64,000 nucleotides of DNA, taken from contig JAIQEU010000007.1 of the NCBI GenBank assembly GCA_020073665.1, positions 5,001 to 69,000 on the forward strand, given 5' to 3'. The notes below the pieces were generated by a model. It saw only the letters and a program-made list of their open reading frames with translations, ran no database searches and was not told the origin of the DNA. Positions within the stretch are counted from its first letter, which is position 1. Every line of letters starts with the position of its first letter. Source of the DNA: Terriglobia bacterium (GTDB taxonomy: Bacteria; Acidobacteriota; Terriglobia; Terriglobales; Acidobacteriaceae). This document shows, piece by piece, positions 15,907-24,783 of this stretch. Position numbers and translations under genes: made by a program.

Positions 15907-15912
15907 ATTGTA
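15907..15912 (-). promoter_or_regulatory. -10 element (TACAAT) of the DUF374 gene
   Basis: TACAAT, then 6 nt, then GTG 15900: a leaderless arrangement. The hexamer touches the edge of the 7-bp array that starts at 15911. Confidence 0.45.
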
Positions 15913-15978
15913 CCGAGTATCCCGCACCGAGTGCCCTCGGTACCGGGGTTTTGCTCGGTACCAGGTACTGGGTACTCC
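15911..15978. repeat. Inverted pair of 7-bp arrays (tcggtac type)
   Basis: Left arm 15911-15945: taccgag, tatcccg, caccgag, tgccctc, ggtaccg. Right arm 15955-15978: tcggtac, caggtac, tgggtac, tcc. The arms are in inverted orientation. The same unit family recurs at 59277-59306, more than 43 kb away. Confidence 0.65.
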
Positions 15979-16159
15979 ATCATGCTAGGCGCCGGCAAAT
16001 AGAACAACGTTTGCAGTTCTGATGCTCAGCATCCTGGTTGCTCGCGGCCACTGCCTTTTTCTTCGTGGCCGCGAATACCCGTCACATCCCCCGGTTCTGT
16101 TATCCTCGACGTGCTTGGGATGCCCTGCTTCTGGCGGACCCCCAACGCCACTTACACCC

Positions 16160-16615
16160 ATGCCCACAGGACCTGCGCAAGATCAACTCTTGTCGGTGCT
16201 GCAAACTGCGAGCAACCGTCTGGAGTACCTCACCGCCAACGACTGGTCTCTGATCGTGGACCGCACCAAGCGGGTTACCTTTCAGCGGCGTGAAACCCTT
16301 ATTGAGCAGGGCAAACAGGCAAAAGTCGTATACCTGTTGATAAAAGGCAAAGCCAACGTTGAAGTGTCCAAAACCAGGATTGCGCAGATTGGGCCGGGTG
16401 AAATTTGCGGGGAAATGGCGTTCCTAGAAAATGCGCTGGCCAGCGCTACCGTGACCGCAGAAGAAGATGTCGAGGCTTGTGCCCTCGAATGGCCGGTTCT
16501 GTCGGACTTGTTCGAACTGTTTCCCCACCTGGCTTCGCGGTTTTACCGCTCCATCGCGGTAAGCTTGTCGCGCAGGCTTCGCGATCAGATTGCAGACAAG
16601 CGAACCAAGGCCTAG
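16160..16615 (+). CDS. Cyclic nucleotide-binding domain protein
   Basis: 151 residues, essentially one CRP-type sensor domain: beta-roll strands around TFQRRETLIEQG and VYLLIKGKANVE, then IGPGEICGEMAFLENALASATV, which is the phosphate-binding cassette; the Arg that contacts cyclic nucleotide phosphate is replaced by Ala/Ser in this loop, so ligand binding is doubtful. No DNA-binding domain follows. ATG 16160 is chosen because the frame upstream (to 16022) is not domain-like. A stand-alone regulator or sensor next to a PEGA-domain gene. Confidence 0.8.
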   Translation: MPTGPAQDQLLSVLQTASNRLEYLTANDWSLIVDRTKRVTFQRRETLIEQGKQAKVVYLLIKGKANVEVSKTRIAQIGPGEICGEMAFLENALASATVTAEEDVEACALEWPVLSDLFELFPHLASRFYRSIAVSLSRRLRDQIADKRTKA

Positions 16616-16651
16616 CCAGAACCAGCGGTGCTCCGGATTGGATGTGAGTTC

Positions 16652-17389
16652 ATGACGTGTTCCCGAATTATTCTCGTGTGTAGTTTGGCGGCCGTGCTCG
16701 TCTCCGCGACCCCGGAATACCAGAACGGGCGGATCGTAGAGGTGCAGAAAACGGTCAACACCAAGACTCTCTACTGGGTTGTGAACACGCCCATCACCCA
16801 GGACGAGACCACGTTCACTATCTCGGTCCAGGTGAAAGACAAGATCTTTACCGGTTCGTACGAGCTCAGCAAAGTGTACGGCGCTCCGCCCGAGGATTGG
16901 GCAAAAAACCACCCGGTCAAGGTGCAGATTGACGGCGACACCATGTACTTACAGGCAGCGGCGAGCGGCATCTTCAAATTGCATATCGCCAAGCGTAAGG
17001 CCGCTCCCGGGATGCAGCCGCTCACCCCGGAAGAACTGGCAGGACTGGGTGAGCAGCCGTCGGCCCAGCAATCGCTGATCGGGTTCGACAAGCCGGTGGA
17101 GAAGAGCAAGCCGCAGCCCGCCACCCCCCCGGCTCCGGCCCCACCGCAGGAAAGCCCGTCCAAGCCCGCCGAAGGACCGACGGGAAGTGTATCGGTTCGC
17201 TCCACACCGTATCTCGCGGAAATCTATGTGGATGGCAATGACATGGGCTACGCTCCAGCCAAGATCAATCTGTCTCCGGGGAAACACACGGTGCGCCTGG
17301 AGAAGCTGGGTTACAAGTCATGGACGAAAGAAATAACCATGACGGCGGGCTCGGAGTTGAACCTGGACGCGACTTTGGAACGAAAGTGA
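16652..17389 (+). CDS. Secreted or periplasmic PEGA-domain protein
   Basis: 245 residues. Signal peptide (MTCSRIILVCSLAAVLVSA), a beta-rich N-terminal part (about 20-125), a Pro/Lys-rich linker (about 150-180) and a C-terminal PEGA domain (SVSVRSTPYLAEIYVDG through LSPGKHTVRLEKLGYKSW). PEGA domains are beta folds found in surface and cell-wall proteins. The ATG at 16652 begins the signal peptide and is preferred to an upstream in-frame start at 16628. It ends 9 nt before a convergent gene. The specific role is unknown. Confidence 0.85.
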   Translation: MTCSRIILVCSLAAVLVSATPEYQNGRIVEVQKTVNTKTLYWVVNTPITQDETTFTISVQVKDKIFTGSYELSKVYGAPPEDWAKNHPVKVQIDGDTMYLQAAASGIFKLHIAKRKAAPGMQPLTPEELAGLGEQPSAQQSLIGFDKPVEKSKPQPATPPAPAPPQESPSKPAEGPTGSVSVRSTPYLAEIYVDGNDMGYAPAKINLSPGKHTVRLEKLGYKSWTKEITMTAGSELNLDATLERK

Positions 17390-17398
17390 AGCGCGGCC

Positions 17399-17842
17399 TC
17401 ACCCGCGAAGTTGGGCGCGCCGCCAGGCCCAGACCGCGCATAAGGCAAAACAACCCAGAAAAACCACGATTGCTACCGACACAATGATTCTCACCGGCAT
17501 TGGGCCATTCAGCACGTCGGCATCCCTCGCGATGTCACGCCAGTTGTAAATCAACGCACCCAGAAAATCGCCCAGCCAGAACAGGCAGTAGACAATCAGC
17601 AGACGGGCCCCGATCACCCGCGCGCGGAACAAGAAAATGAGCGCGGCCGTCCCCCACAAGGCCGGGACCAGGGTGGCCAACAGCGCCGCCGACCCCATCG
17701 CCTGAATCAATCCCAATCCAACGTGGAAGCCAGGCTGGCGCACAACCGCGACCGCCGTCGACAGCAAAAACACAATGCCGGGAACAATCCAGAGCAGGAC
17801 AAGAACCGTGCTCACCCGTTCCGATATACGCAGCAGCTTCAT
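17399..17842 (-). CDS. Four-helix membrane protein, unknown
   Basis: 147 residues with four hydrophobic segments (about 12-33, 43-70, 76-97, 115-138) and a basic C-terminal end. No conserved catalytic motif is evident. It is 12 nt downstream of the cytochrome c lipoprotein gene on the same strand and may be co-transcribed with it; a role in respiration is only a guess from that neighbour. Confidence 0.7.
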   Translation of the reverse strand: MKLLRISERVSTVLVLLWIVPGIVFLLSTAVAVVRQPGFHVGLGLIQAMGSAALLATLVPALWGTAALIFLFRARVIGARLLIVYCLFWLGDFLGALIYNWRDIARDADVLNGPMPVRIIVSVAIVVFLGCFALCAVWAWRRAQLRG

Positions 17843-17854
17843 CCAACTTCTCTA

Positions 17855-18223
17855 TCAAAGCGTATGCATGTAGACCAGCAGGTCCTGGATCTGCTGCTCG
17901 CTGAGCGCCTGGCCGTAGGCCGGCATTTTGCTGCGGCCGAGACGGATGATCTCGCCGACGCGCTCATCATTCGCGGGCAACCCGCTCAAAGGGAGGTACT
18001 GTCTCTGGAAGACACCCTTCATGCTCGGCCCCTGCCGGCCGCGCGACGAGTACGGGTTGTGGCAGCGGTCGCAGAAGTTGTCGTAAACCTGGCGTCCGGC
18101 CACCTGCTGGGGATTGAGCCCGAGTTCGGCGTCGCTCTTGCGCCGCTCAGCATCGCACGCCGCCAGCAGCAGCAGATTTAACAAAGAGGCACACAGGCAC
18201 AGCGAAGAGAGCTTGTGATTCAT
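17855..18223 (-). CDS. Cytochrome c lipoprotein
   Basis: 122 residues. A lipoprotein signal peptide ends LLLLAAC with Cys23 as lipidation site. A single c-type haem site CDRCH lies at 51-55 and the distal ligand is probably Met100 in SKMPAYG. It is a monohaem class I cytochrome, membrane-tethered in the periplasm, an electron carrier of unknown partner. ATG 18223 is the start; the frame continues upstream to 18316 without sensible sequence. The signal peptide stretch SLCLCASLL is the translation of an 8-bp repeat array (18182-18205). Confidence 0.88.
   Translation of the reverse strand: MNHKLSSLCLCASLLNLLLLAACDAERRKSDAELGLNPQQVAGRQVYDNFCDRCHNPYSSRGRQGPSMKGVFQRQYLPLSGLPANDERVGEIIRLGRSKMPAYGQALSEQQIQDLLVYMHTL
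18182..18205. repeat. 8-bp array inside the cytochrome c signal peptide
   Basis: Plus-strand units caaagagg, cacacagg, cacagcga. The same octamer family occurs at 39782-39805 and 23681-23704. Read on the minus strand it encodes LCLCASLL of the lipoprotein signal. Confidence 0.55.
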
Positions 18224-18331
18224 AACTTGCGACTTTCGATTGCGCGATGCATTCGATTCCATTGATGAGCTTGGACCTGGCTCCTTCCAGCACAAACCCA
18301 GCATCCGGACGTACAATAACAGAGCAACGCC

Positions 18332-18766
18332 ATGCCTGTCGCAGTGAAACGAGTGTACGAAAAGCCGGCCCGAGCCGATGGGGCAAGGGTCCTGGTGGAC
18401 CGCCTTTGGCCGCGTGGTCTGACCAAGGAGCGCGCCGCCTTGGACGCGTGGCTGCGTGACCTGGCTCCTTCCGATGGGCTACGCCACTGGCTGCACGCGC
18501 GGCCCGAGGCATGGCAGGGCTTTCGCCGGCGCTATCTGAAAGAACTGGCGCGTCCGGAGGCAGCCGATGCGCTCGATGAGCTTTACCGCCTGGCGAACCG
18601 GCGACGACGGTTGACCCTGTTATTTGCGTCGAGGAACGAAGAGCACAACAATGCCGTGGTGCTCAGAGATTTGCTGGAAGGAATGCGCAAACCGCCCACA
18701 GGCACCGGGCCTGCCGGAGTGAGAGCCACGCGCGAGCGCCAGGCCAAGCGGATTTCACGGCGGTAA
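18332..18766 (+). CDS. DUF488 (YeaO-like) protein
   Basis: 144 residues. Family signatures VDRLWPRGLTKERA (22-35), the WLRDLAPSDGLRHWLH stretch, and TLLFASRNEEHNNA near 94-107. Function of the family is unknown. A TACAAT hexamer (18312-18317) stands 14 nt before the ATG, giving a short leader. The basic C-terminal tail (RATRERQAKRISRR) is not part of the domain. Confidence 0.88.
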   Translation: MPVAVKRVYEKPARADGARVLVDRLWPRGLTKERAALDAWLRDLAPSDGLRHWLHARPEAWQGFRRRYLKELARPEAADALDELYRLANRRRRLTLLFASRNEEHNNAVVLRDLLEGMRKPPTGTGPAGVRATRERQAKRISRR

Positions 18767-18813
18767 GAAGCAGCAACTCGCAGGTAGCCTCTTGGCCTCA
18801 CCGGCTGTCACTA

Positions 18814-19605
18814 ATGATCCTTTACCCTCTGAATTCGGTTGCTGACGCCACCTCTCCCGGACACGGGCCAGACCATGACGCGATTTCTGCGTGGGAGGCT
18901 ATCGAGTGCTCGCAGAGGCAGCCGGCGACTGCCTGGTGGCTGATCGCGCAACCCGATCACGCTGCCTTGGCCGGAGATTTGGCTGGCTATGCCTCCTCGC
19001 CCTGTCTTCCCACGCTTGACGAAGATGTGTTGCAGGCCATCCGCCTTCACGATGAGGGATGGAACTTGTTCGACCGCGGCACTCCGGAGGCGGATTACCG
19101 GGGGCGTCCACTCTCATTTTTCGATGTCACGCCGCCCGATTTTGTGCGCGCCTGGCTCGGTTCCATTGAGCGGGCGCAGCAGGTCGCGCCGATTAGCGGA
19201 ATCATGGTAAGCGAGCACTTCTGCCGCATCGCCCAGTTCCGCCTGCAAACGAAACCCGACACACCCGAATACCTACGGATCATTCACGAGTTTCTGGTCA
19301 CTGAATCCGAGCGGCAACGGCAGCTATCGCAGCAACAACGCCGTTCTCCGGAAGAAATTCGGGTGCTGGTGGACGTGCTCCAGCTTTGCGATCTGATTTC
19401 TCTGTACCTGTGCTGTGGTTCTCCGGCAGCCGTGGCGTTCCCTCAACAGTTCCATGGCCAAAGCTTCCGGGCTCATCGTGAAGGAGAACTGTGCCGGACG
19501 GAACCGCCGTTATTCGGGCGAGGCGCGAGCTTGTCTGTGGCAGCACGCAGATTTCCGGCATCGCCGGAAACGGGCGCGGCCAATCTTCCTTTCCTGATTG
19601 TTTGA
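18814..19605 (+). CDS. DUF3891 family protein
   Basis: 263 residues. The conserved family features are present: AQPDHAALAGDLA (45-57) and LHDEGW (78-83), a His/Asp set that suggests a metal-dependent HD-like fold, although no function has been shown as far as I know. The middle (HEFLVTESERQRQL) is helical; the last ~60 residues are less conserved. It lies 47 nt after the DUF488 gene on the same strand and ends just before dacB from the other side. Confidence 0.8.
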   Translation: MILYPLNSVADATSPGHGPDHDAISAWEAIECSQRQPATAWWLIAQPDHAALAGDLAGYASSPCLPTLDEDVLQAIRLHDEGWNLFDRGTPEADYRGRPLSFFDVTPPDFVRAWLGSIERAQQVAPISGIMVSEHFCRIAQFRLQTKPDTPEYLRIIHEFLVTESERQRQLSQQQRRSPEEIRVLVDVLQLCDLISLYLCCGSPAAVAFPQQFHGQSFRAHREGELCRTEPPLFGRGASLSVAARRFPASPETGAANLPFLIV

Positions 19606-19608
19606 GAC

Positions 19609-21171
19609 TTACTTCCTGGACGAGCCATCGTCCAGAATTGCTCCTACAATGCTGTCGATCGTGTCGTTCACGCGATTGCCGGGCAGATTGAAGTTGTTGG
19701 AGAGGATAGAGAAGGCCACCTGCTCGCCACGGCTGGTGATGGCATAGCCGGAGAGCGTCTTCACGCCGCCCAGCGACCCGGTCTTTCCATATACTCGGCC
19801 CTGCGCCGGCAGGTTCTTGAAACGGTCGGAGAGTGAGCCATCCACTCCGGCGATGGGCAGCGTGTCGCGGAAGTTTGTGCCCCAGGGCTGGGCAGCAGCG
19901 TAGCGGAGTAACTGCACCACGGCATGGGGTGTCACCAGATTTTGCCGCGACAAGCCTGAGCCATCATAAAAAGCATACTGGTCGTTGGGTATTTCGACCT
20001 TGTTCAGGAAGCCACGCAACACCTCCAGGCCACCCTCGACCGTCCCGGCCGTGCCCTTCTCCCGCCCTAACAGGCGCAGCAGAATTTCAGCATGCAGATT
20101 CTGGCTGACTTTGTTGATGACCCGCACGTCTTCCATCAGCGACTTCGACTGGTAGCTGGCCAACACCAGGGGCTGATTGGGCAGGTTCCGCGGCGACTCG
20201 TCGCCTCCCCGGGCGGGTGCGGTCGCCACCACCGTAAGCGTGGATAGACTGGCCAGCTCGGTGTGGCGCGTGCGCTGCTTGCCATAGATGGCGATACCGC
20301 GTGCTTCCAGCAATTCGCGAAACAGCGACGCCGCAAACTCAGCTGGGTCCTCGATAGCAAGCGCCTCGTTGGCCCCGGCGTCGTCAAGCGGCATGTTGCC
20401 CCAAAGGGTCAGAACGGTGGCGCCGGGTTCGCGGTTGATGTAGATCTTGCGCCCCGTGCCCGAGGGGGTGGTGATGATGCGGTTGTCGATGTGGAAATAA
20501 TCCGCGAAGGGAGTGATGCTGACGAAGGCCCGCTCTCCGGCATGGTCGGCGGGCAGAATGTTGACGAAGACCACATTGTCATTGATGGTCAGCGCCGAGA
20601 CCGGGGCGCCGTCGGCCCACACCAGGTCATCCTGGCTCCAGCCTTCGCCGTAGCGCTCGAAAGCGAAATAGGAATCATCGGCGATGATGTCGCCGTCAAC
20701 GTACTTCACGCCCTTCTGCACCAGCACGTCCGCCAGCTGCTCGAGCACCTGGATGGGATGGTCATTGCGTTCGGTGCGCAAGTTGTAAGGCAGCTGCCGT
20801 CCCGAGAGGTTGGGATCGCCACGTCCCACCAGCACCAGGTCGCCAGTCAGGCGCCCGTACTTATCCAGCGCTCCGGTGGTTTCGACGGTGGTACGGAAGT
20901 TGTAGTCCGGGCCGATTAGCGCCAGCGCAGCAGCCGTGGTGAAGAGCTTGGTATTGGAAGCAGGCGTGAAAAGTTTGTCAGGGTTCTGCGAATACAGGAC
21001 CTTGCCGGAAGCAACCGAAGCAACTTCGATCCCCCAGAAACCGCGGTCCATATCCGGCTGGGCAAGAATGGCAGCAATGCGCTCGGGGAGCGCCTTCTGC
21101 TTGGCGGCGTGCAGCTGGGTTGCCAGCAGGAAACAGAGGATGACTGCGAAATGCGCCGGTCTGCGAGCCAT
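19609..21171 (-). CDS. dacB: D-alanyl-D-alanine carboxypeptidase/endopeptidase (PBP4 type, S13)
   Basis: 520 residues. A periplasmic low-molecular-mass penicillin-binding protein that trims or cleaves peptidoglycan crosslinks. Signal peptide (MARRPAHFAVILCFLLATQL), Ser72-x-x-Lys75 in ASNTKLFTT, YDGSGLSRQNLVTP as second active-site element, and KTGSLGG as the KTG box. The large insert between motifs 1 and 2 is typical for class C PBP4. ATG 21171 starts a clean signal peptide; a TACAAT (21187-21182) lies 10 nt before it. Divergent from folP. Confidence 0.94.
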   Translation of the reverse strand: MARRPAHFAVILCFLLATQLHAAKQKALPERIAAILAQPDMDRGFWGIEVASVASGKVLYSQNPDKLFTPASNTKLFTTAAALALIGPDYNFRTTVETTGALDKYGRLTGDLVLVGRGDPNLSGRQLPYNLRTERNDHPIQVLEQLADVLVQKGVKYVDGDIIADDSYFAFERYGEGWSQDDLVWADGAPVSALTINDNVVFVNILPADHAGERAFVSITPFADYFHIDNRIITTPSGTGRKIYINREPGATVLTLWGNMPLDDAGANEALAIEDPAEFAASLFRELLEARGIAIYGKQRTRHTELASLSTLTVVATAPARGGDESPRNLPNQPLVLASYQSKSLMEDVRVINKVSQNLHAEILLRLLGREKGTAGTVEGGLEVLRGFLNKVEIPNDQYAFYDGSGLSRQNLVTPHAVVQLLRYAAAQPWGTNFRDTLPIAGVDGSLSDRFKNLPAQGRVYGKTGSLGGVKTLSGYAITSRGEQVAFSILSNNFNLPGNRVNDTIDSIVGAILDDGSSRK

Positions 21172-21181
21172 GGATAGGCCG

Positions 21182-21187
21182 ATTGTA
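21182..21187 (-). promoter_or_regulatory. -10 element (TACAAT) of dacB
   Basis: TACAAT, 10 nt, then ATG 21171; predicted leader about three nucleotides. Confidence 0.4.
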
Positions 21188-21270
21188 GCACTGGGAAATG
21201 GAAGGGCTTCGGCGAAGTCGCCGGGGCGGGACCGGCGAGAAGGCCGCCTGCAAGGGTGCATCGCAGGGTT

Positions 21271-21276
21271 TAGAAT
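21271..21276 (+). promoter_or_regulatory. -10 element (TAGAAT) of folP
   Basis: TAGAAT, 9 nt, then ATG 21286; predicted leader two to three nucleotides. No clear -35. Confidence 0.4.
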
Positions 21277-21285
21277 CCTCCAGAC

Positions 21286-22209
21286 ATGCGGCCCGTCTTT
21301 GAATGGAACCTAGGCTCCCGCTCATTGCTGTTGGGAAAACGTACGCTAATCATGGGCGTCGTTAACGTAACTCCTGACTCGTTTTCCGACGGCGGGCTGC
21401 ACTTCGAGCGTGACCGAGCGGTCGAGCACGCTCTGAAGCTCCTGCGGGATGGTGCCGACATCATTGATGTAGGCGGTGAGTCCACCCGGCCCGGGGCCAA
21501 GGTACTGGCTCCTACGGAACCATCCAGCGGCGCCGCGGCCGCAACTGAACCGCAGGCGAAAACCGCCATCACGGAAAAGGAAGAACTGGAGCGCGTCATC
21601 CCGGTTATCACTTCGCTCAAGCAGAAACATCCGGATGCCGTCATCTCGGTCGACACTTACAAAGCCAAAGTAGCCCAGGCCGCCATCCAGGCTGGCGCTG
21701 AAATCGTGAATGATGTCAGCGGTTTCCGCTGGGACCGGCAGATGCCCAAGACACTGGCACAGCTGAAATGCGGGGCGGTGCTGATGCACATGCGGGGACG
21801 TCCGGAAGAATGGCGCACCTTGCCGCCGGTCTCCGACATTGTCACCCTGGTGAAGCGTGAACTTCGGGAATGGGCAGACGTCGCCGTCATGGCAGGAGTC
21901 AAACGCGAACGCCTGGTGCTGGATCCCGGATTCGGATTCGGCAAGAACTTTGAGCAGAATTATCCGCTGCTGAAACGTTTTGAGGAGTTCCACCAGTTGC
22001 GCTATCCGCTGCTGGCAGCCGTTTCTCGGAAATCGTTTATCGGTCGCGCCCTGGCCCGCGAGGGAAAAGATGCCGCCGTCGCCGACCGGCTGTACGGCAC
22101 CGTGGCAGCGGAAACCGCAGCCATCCTGCGCGGGGCGCACATCATTCGTACTCACGACGTACGTGCCTGCGCTGACGCAGTTCGCATCGCAGATGTGGTA
22201 GTGAGTTGA
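21286..22209 (+). CDS. folP: Dihydropteroate synthase
   Basis: 307 residues. It joins para-aminobenzoate to the pterin pyrophosphate in folate synthesis and is the sulfonamide target. MGVVNVTPDSFSDGG, IIDVGGESTRPG, then ISVDTYKAKVA, ILNDVSGF-type sequence (EIVNDVSGFRWD), DPGFGFGKN and SRKSFIG are in order. An insert of about 25 residues after STRPGA (rich in Ala/Glu, EPSSGAAAATEPQAK) makes it a little longer than usual. It stands before the photolyase gene with a 65-nt gap. Confidence 0.96.
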   Translation: MRPVFEWNLGSRSLLLGKRTLIMGVVNVTPDSFSDGGLHFERDRAVEHALKLLRDGADIIDVGGESTRPGAKVLAPTEPSSGAAAATEPQAKTAITEKEELERVIPVITSLKQKHPDAVISVDTYKAKVAQAAIQAGAEIVNDVSGFRWDRQMPKTLAQLKCGAVLMHMRGRPEEWRTLPPVSDIVTLVKRELREWADVAVMAGVKRERLVLDPGFGFGKNFEQNYPLLKRFEEFHQLRYPLLAAVSRKSFIGRALAREGKDAAVADRLYGTVAAETAAILRGAHIIRTHDVRACADAVRIADVVVS

Positions 22210-22274
22210 GAGCCGCTCAAGCTGGGGACGAGTTTCGGCAAAGTCTTCTCCGCATGTTTTCGACCTGACTGGGC

Positions 22275-23696
22275 ATGAACACGATTGAACAACTTGCAGC
22301 CGCCCCACGCGTAACCGTCCGTCGCGGCGGAGCCCCGGATAACCTCGGCCACTGCGTGGTCTACTGGATGCAGCGTGCCCAACGCGGCATGGACAATCCC
22401 GCGCTGGATGTCGCGGTTGAAGCCGCAAACGCACTCAGCCAGCCGGTGGTCGTATTCTTCGCTCCCGTCCCTCTCTATCCTCACGCTAACCTACGCCACT
22501 ACCGCTTCCTGGTCGAGGGCATCCCCGATATCGCGGACGCGCTGCAGAAGCGCAATGTCGGATTTGTACTGCGCCGCTTCCCCGATCACAGCCTGATCCA
22601 CTTCTGCGAGCAGGTGCGACCGTCGCTGGTGGTGGGAGATGAGAATCCTCTGCGCGAGACCGAACGCTGGCGGCAGATCGCTACCCGCGAGCTAAAAGTC
22701 CCGCTGTGGACGGTAGATGCCGACGTGATCGTGCCCTCGAAACTGCTGGAGAAAGCCCAGTACGCCGCCCACTTCATTCGGCCCCGGCTGCAGCGTCAAC
22801 TTGGTCGTTTCCTGGTTCAGCCCGGGAATCCGAAGGCCAAGGTTTCCTGGAAACAACCGCCGGAACTGCAGTCGCTTCCGCCGCAGTTTGACATGACAGA
22901 AGGATGGAAAATCGACCGCTCGGTTCAGCCAGTCTCAGGTTCCCGTGGTGGCACCCGAGAAGGAGTGCGGCGCCTGCACGAATTTGTGAGCACAAGGCTG
23001 AGACATTACTCAAAACTGCGCAATCATCCGGAAACCGATGGGACCAGCAATCTGTCGCCGTACCTGCATTTTGGCCATATCGGGCCGCTCACCGTCGCAC
23101 TGGCGGTAGAAAAGGCTGATACCCCGAAGGTCGAGAACGAGCGTTTCCTCGACCAGTTGATCACCTGGCGCGAGTTAGCTAACAACCTGGTGCATTTCAA
23201 TCCGAATTACGACAACTTCGAGTGTGGAGAACCCTGGGCGCACCGCACACTTGCCGAGCACGCCAAGGATCCCCGGCCCGTGCTCTATAGCGCCCGGCAG
23301 TTGGAGAATGCCGAGACCCATGATCCACTGTGGAACGCGGCGCAAATGCAGATGGCAAACCAGGGCTGGATGCACAACTACGCACGCATGTATTGGGCGA
23401 AGAAAATACTGGAGTGGAATCGCTCCCCAGCCGAGGCGTACCAGGTTGCCGTCGGTCTGAATGACAAGTATTTCCTGGACGGCCGCGATCCTAATGGCTA
23501 CGCGGGAATTGCCTGGTCGATCGTCGGCAAGTTTGATCGGCCATGGTTCGATCGGCCTATTTTCGGGCTGATTCGCTACATGTCGGGACAAAGCACCGGG
23601 AAGAAATTCGACAGCAAGAAATACATCGAACAACAGAACCAACCACGCCTGTTCGAGGAGGAGCGCAAAGAACAACATCCACCACGGAGACACTGA
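22275..23696 (+). CDS. Class II CPD photolyase
   Basis: 473 residues. It uses reduced FAD and light to split cyclobutane pyrimidine dimers. The N-terminal Rossmann half binds the antenna cofactor; the FAD-binding C-terminal half shows TSNLSPYLHFGHIGPL, LITWRELANN, ARMYWAKKILEW and RDPNGYAGIAWSI, which mark class II rather than class I enzymes. The last residues (about EQHPPRRH) come from an 8-bp array that also supplies the stop codon, so the ancestral C terminus was probably a little different. Confidence 0.94.
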   Translation: MNTIEQLAAAPRVTVRRGGAPDNLGHCVVYWMQRAQRGMDNPALDVAVEAANALSQPVVVFFAPVPLYPHANLRHYRFLVEGIPDIADALQKRNVGFVLRRFPDHSLIHFCEQVRPSLVVGDENPLRETERWRQIATRELKVPLWTVDADVIVPSKLLEKAQYAAHFIRPRLQRQLGRFLVQPGNPKAKVSWKQPPELQSLPPQFDMTEGWKIDRSVQPVSGSRGGTREGVRRLHEFVSTRLRHYSKLRNHPETDGTSNLSPYLHFGHIGPLTVALAVEKADTPKVENERFLDQLITWRELANNLVHFNPNYDNFECGEPWAHRTLAEHAKDPRPVLYSARQLENAETHDPLWNAAQMQMANQGWMHNYARMYWAKKILEWNRSPAEAYQVAVGLNDKYFLDGRDPNGYAGIAWSIVGKFDRPWFDRPIFGLIRYMSGQSTGKKFDSKKYIEQQNQPRLFEEERKEQHPPRRH

Positions 23697-23708
23697 GGCG
23701 CGGAGAAG
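23681..23708. repeat. 8-bp array at the end of the photolyase gene
   Basis: Units accacgga, gacactga, ggcgcgga. The TGA at 23694-23696 is part of the second unit. A short inverted repeat GAAGAAA/TTTCTTC follows (about 23704-23724) and may end transcription. Confidence 0.55.
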
Positions 23709-23731
23709 AAAAATCGATTTCTTCGTAGTTC

Positions 23732-24181
23732 CTAAAATGTTTTCGTGGAATCGAGCAGAATCGTTACCGGGCCGTCGTTGACCAGCTGCACCTGCATCAT
23801 CTCCTGAAAACGCCCGGTCTCGCAGGTTAGACCCATGCTGCGAATCTTCTCGACGAAATACTCGTAGAGCCGGCGGGCGGTTTGCGGGGGAGCGGCCGCA
23901 TCAAACGACGGCCGCTTGCCTCGGCGGACGTCGCCGTAGAGCGTGAACTGCGAGACCGCCAGGACAGCTCCGCCGACATCGCCCAACCCCAGATTCATCT
24001 TTCCATCCGCGTCTTCAAATATACGGAGGCCGACGATCTTTTCTGCGAGGTAGTCGGCGTCAGAGTCGGTATCTGCCTGTCCTACGCCCAGCAGGACCAG
24101 CAGACCGCGGCCAATCTTGCCCGTGACCTCCTGGCCCACGCTGACTTGGGCTTGGCTTACGCGTTGGACGACGGCACGCAT
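23732..24181 (-). CDS. dtd: D-aminoacyl-tRNA deacylase
   Basis: 149 residues. It hydrolyses D-amino acids (and glycine on tRNA-Ala) from mischarged t[16 protein letters not shown] start, VSQFTLYGD (the S/T-Q-F-T-L-x-G motif) and NDGPVTI with the cross-subunit Gly-cisPro are all present. ATG 24181 gives the normal length; an upstream in-frame start would add 25 unrelated residues. Confidence 0.97.
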   Translation of the reverse strand: MRAVVQRVSQAQVSVGQEVTGKIGRGLLVLLGVGQADTDSDADYLAEKIVGLRIFEDADGKMNLGLGDVGGAVLAVSQFTLYGDVRRGKRPSFDAAAPPQTARRLYEYFVEKIRSMGLTCETGRFQEMMQVQLVNDGPVTILLDSTKTF

Positions 24182-24204
24182 GGGGCAGTTTCTAGTTTCT
24201 GGAT

Positions 24205-24648
24205 CTATTTCGTCGTTTCCGGCAGCATCGATTCGTGCGCCGCAAGGGCAACCCACCGCCCCTCGCGGTATACGTAAATATCGGTGAAACGCACTCTGGC
24301 GACGGTTTTGCCCTGCGGATCGACCAGCGTAGCTAACCCGCGAATGTAGCCGAAGTCTCCGTACACATGGGCATGCATTTCGCTCAACTGGTTGCTGCCC
24401 GGCCTGCGGTGAGGAATGCCGGCAAGCGTCTCCGCACGGTCGTGCAGTTGCCCGCTGGGATCGGCATCCTGGAATTCCTCGGCCAGAAGGCAGCCGACGG
24501 CATGCGCGTCATGGCGCTCCAAGGCCTGCGCCCAGGTCTGCTCGTTCTGCACCAGGGCAGACTCATTTTTCGCCTGCCCGCTGGGACAAGTCTCCGCCCC
24601 AACCAGGGGGCAGACCGCCAGAAACGCTAACAATAACGTCACTCGCAC
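24205..24648 (-). CDS. Secreted SnoaL/DUF4440-like (NTF2-fold) protein
   Basis: 147 residues. Signal peptide ([18 protein letters not shown]) followed by one NTF2-like cone domain: helix with [17 protein letters not shown], then [20 protein letters not shown], and strands [14 protein letters not shown] and [15 protein letters not shown]. Such domains bind small molecules or serve as scaffolds; the ligand is unknown. GTG 24648 has GAGGAA 6 nt upstream and directly begins the signal peptide; a TTG at 24666 is the alternative. It lies 23 nt upstream of dtd on the same strand. Confidence 0.8.
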   Translation of the reverse strand: MRVTLLLAFLAVCPLVGAETCPSGQAKNESALVQNEQTWAQALERHDAHAVGCLLAEEFQDADPSGQLHDRAETLAGIPHRRPGSNQLSEMHAHVYGDFGYIRGLATLVDPQGKTVARVRFTDIYVYREGRWVALAAHESMLPETTK

Positions 24649-24710
24649 GTCATATTCCTCGGACAAGTAGATTGAAGAAAGACATCATACGCTTTCGTAG
24701 CGATTGTGCA

Positions 24711-24739
24711 TTGACCTCCCCATGGTTCACTCCTACAAT
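24711..24739 (+). promoter_or_regulatory. Promoter of the amidohydrolase pair
   Basis: TTGACC (24711-24716), 17-nt spacer, TACAAT (24734-24739). Predicted leader about 40 nt with gagga before ATG 24784. Confidence 0.65.
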
Positions 24740-24783
24740 CCCGGTCTCTGCTGCCTGCCGAAATTCGTAGAGGACAAAACGCA

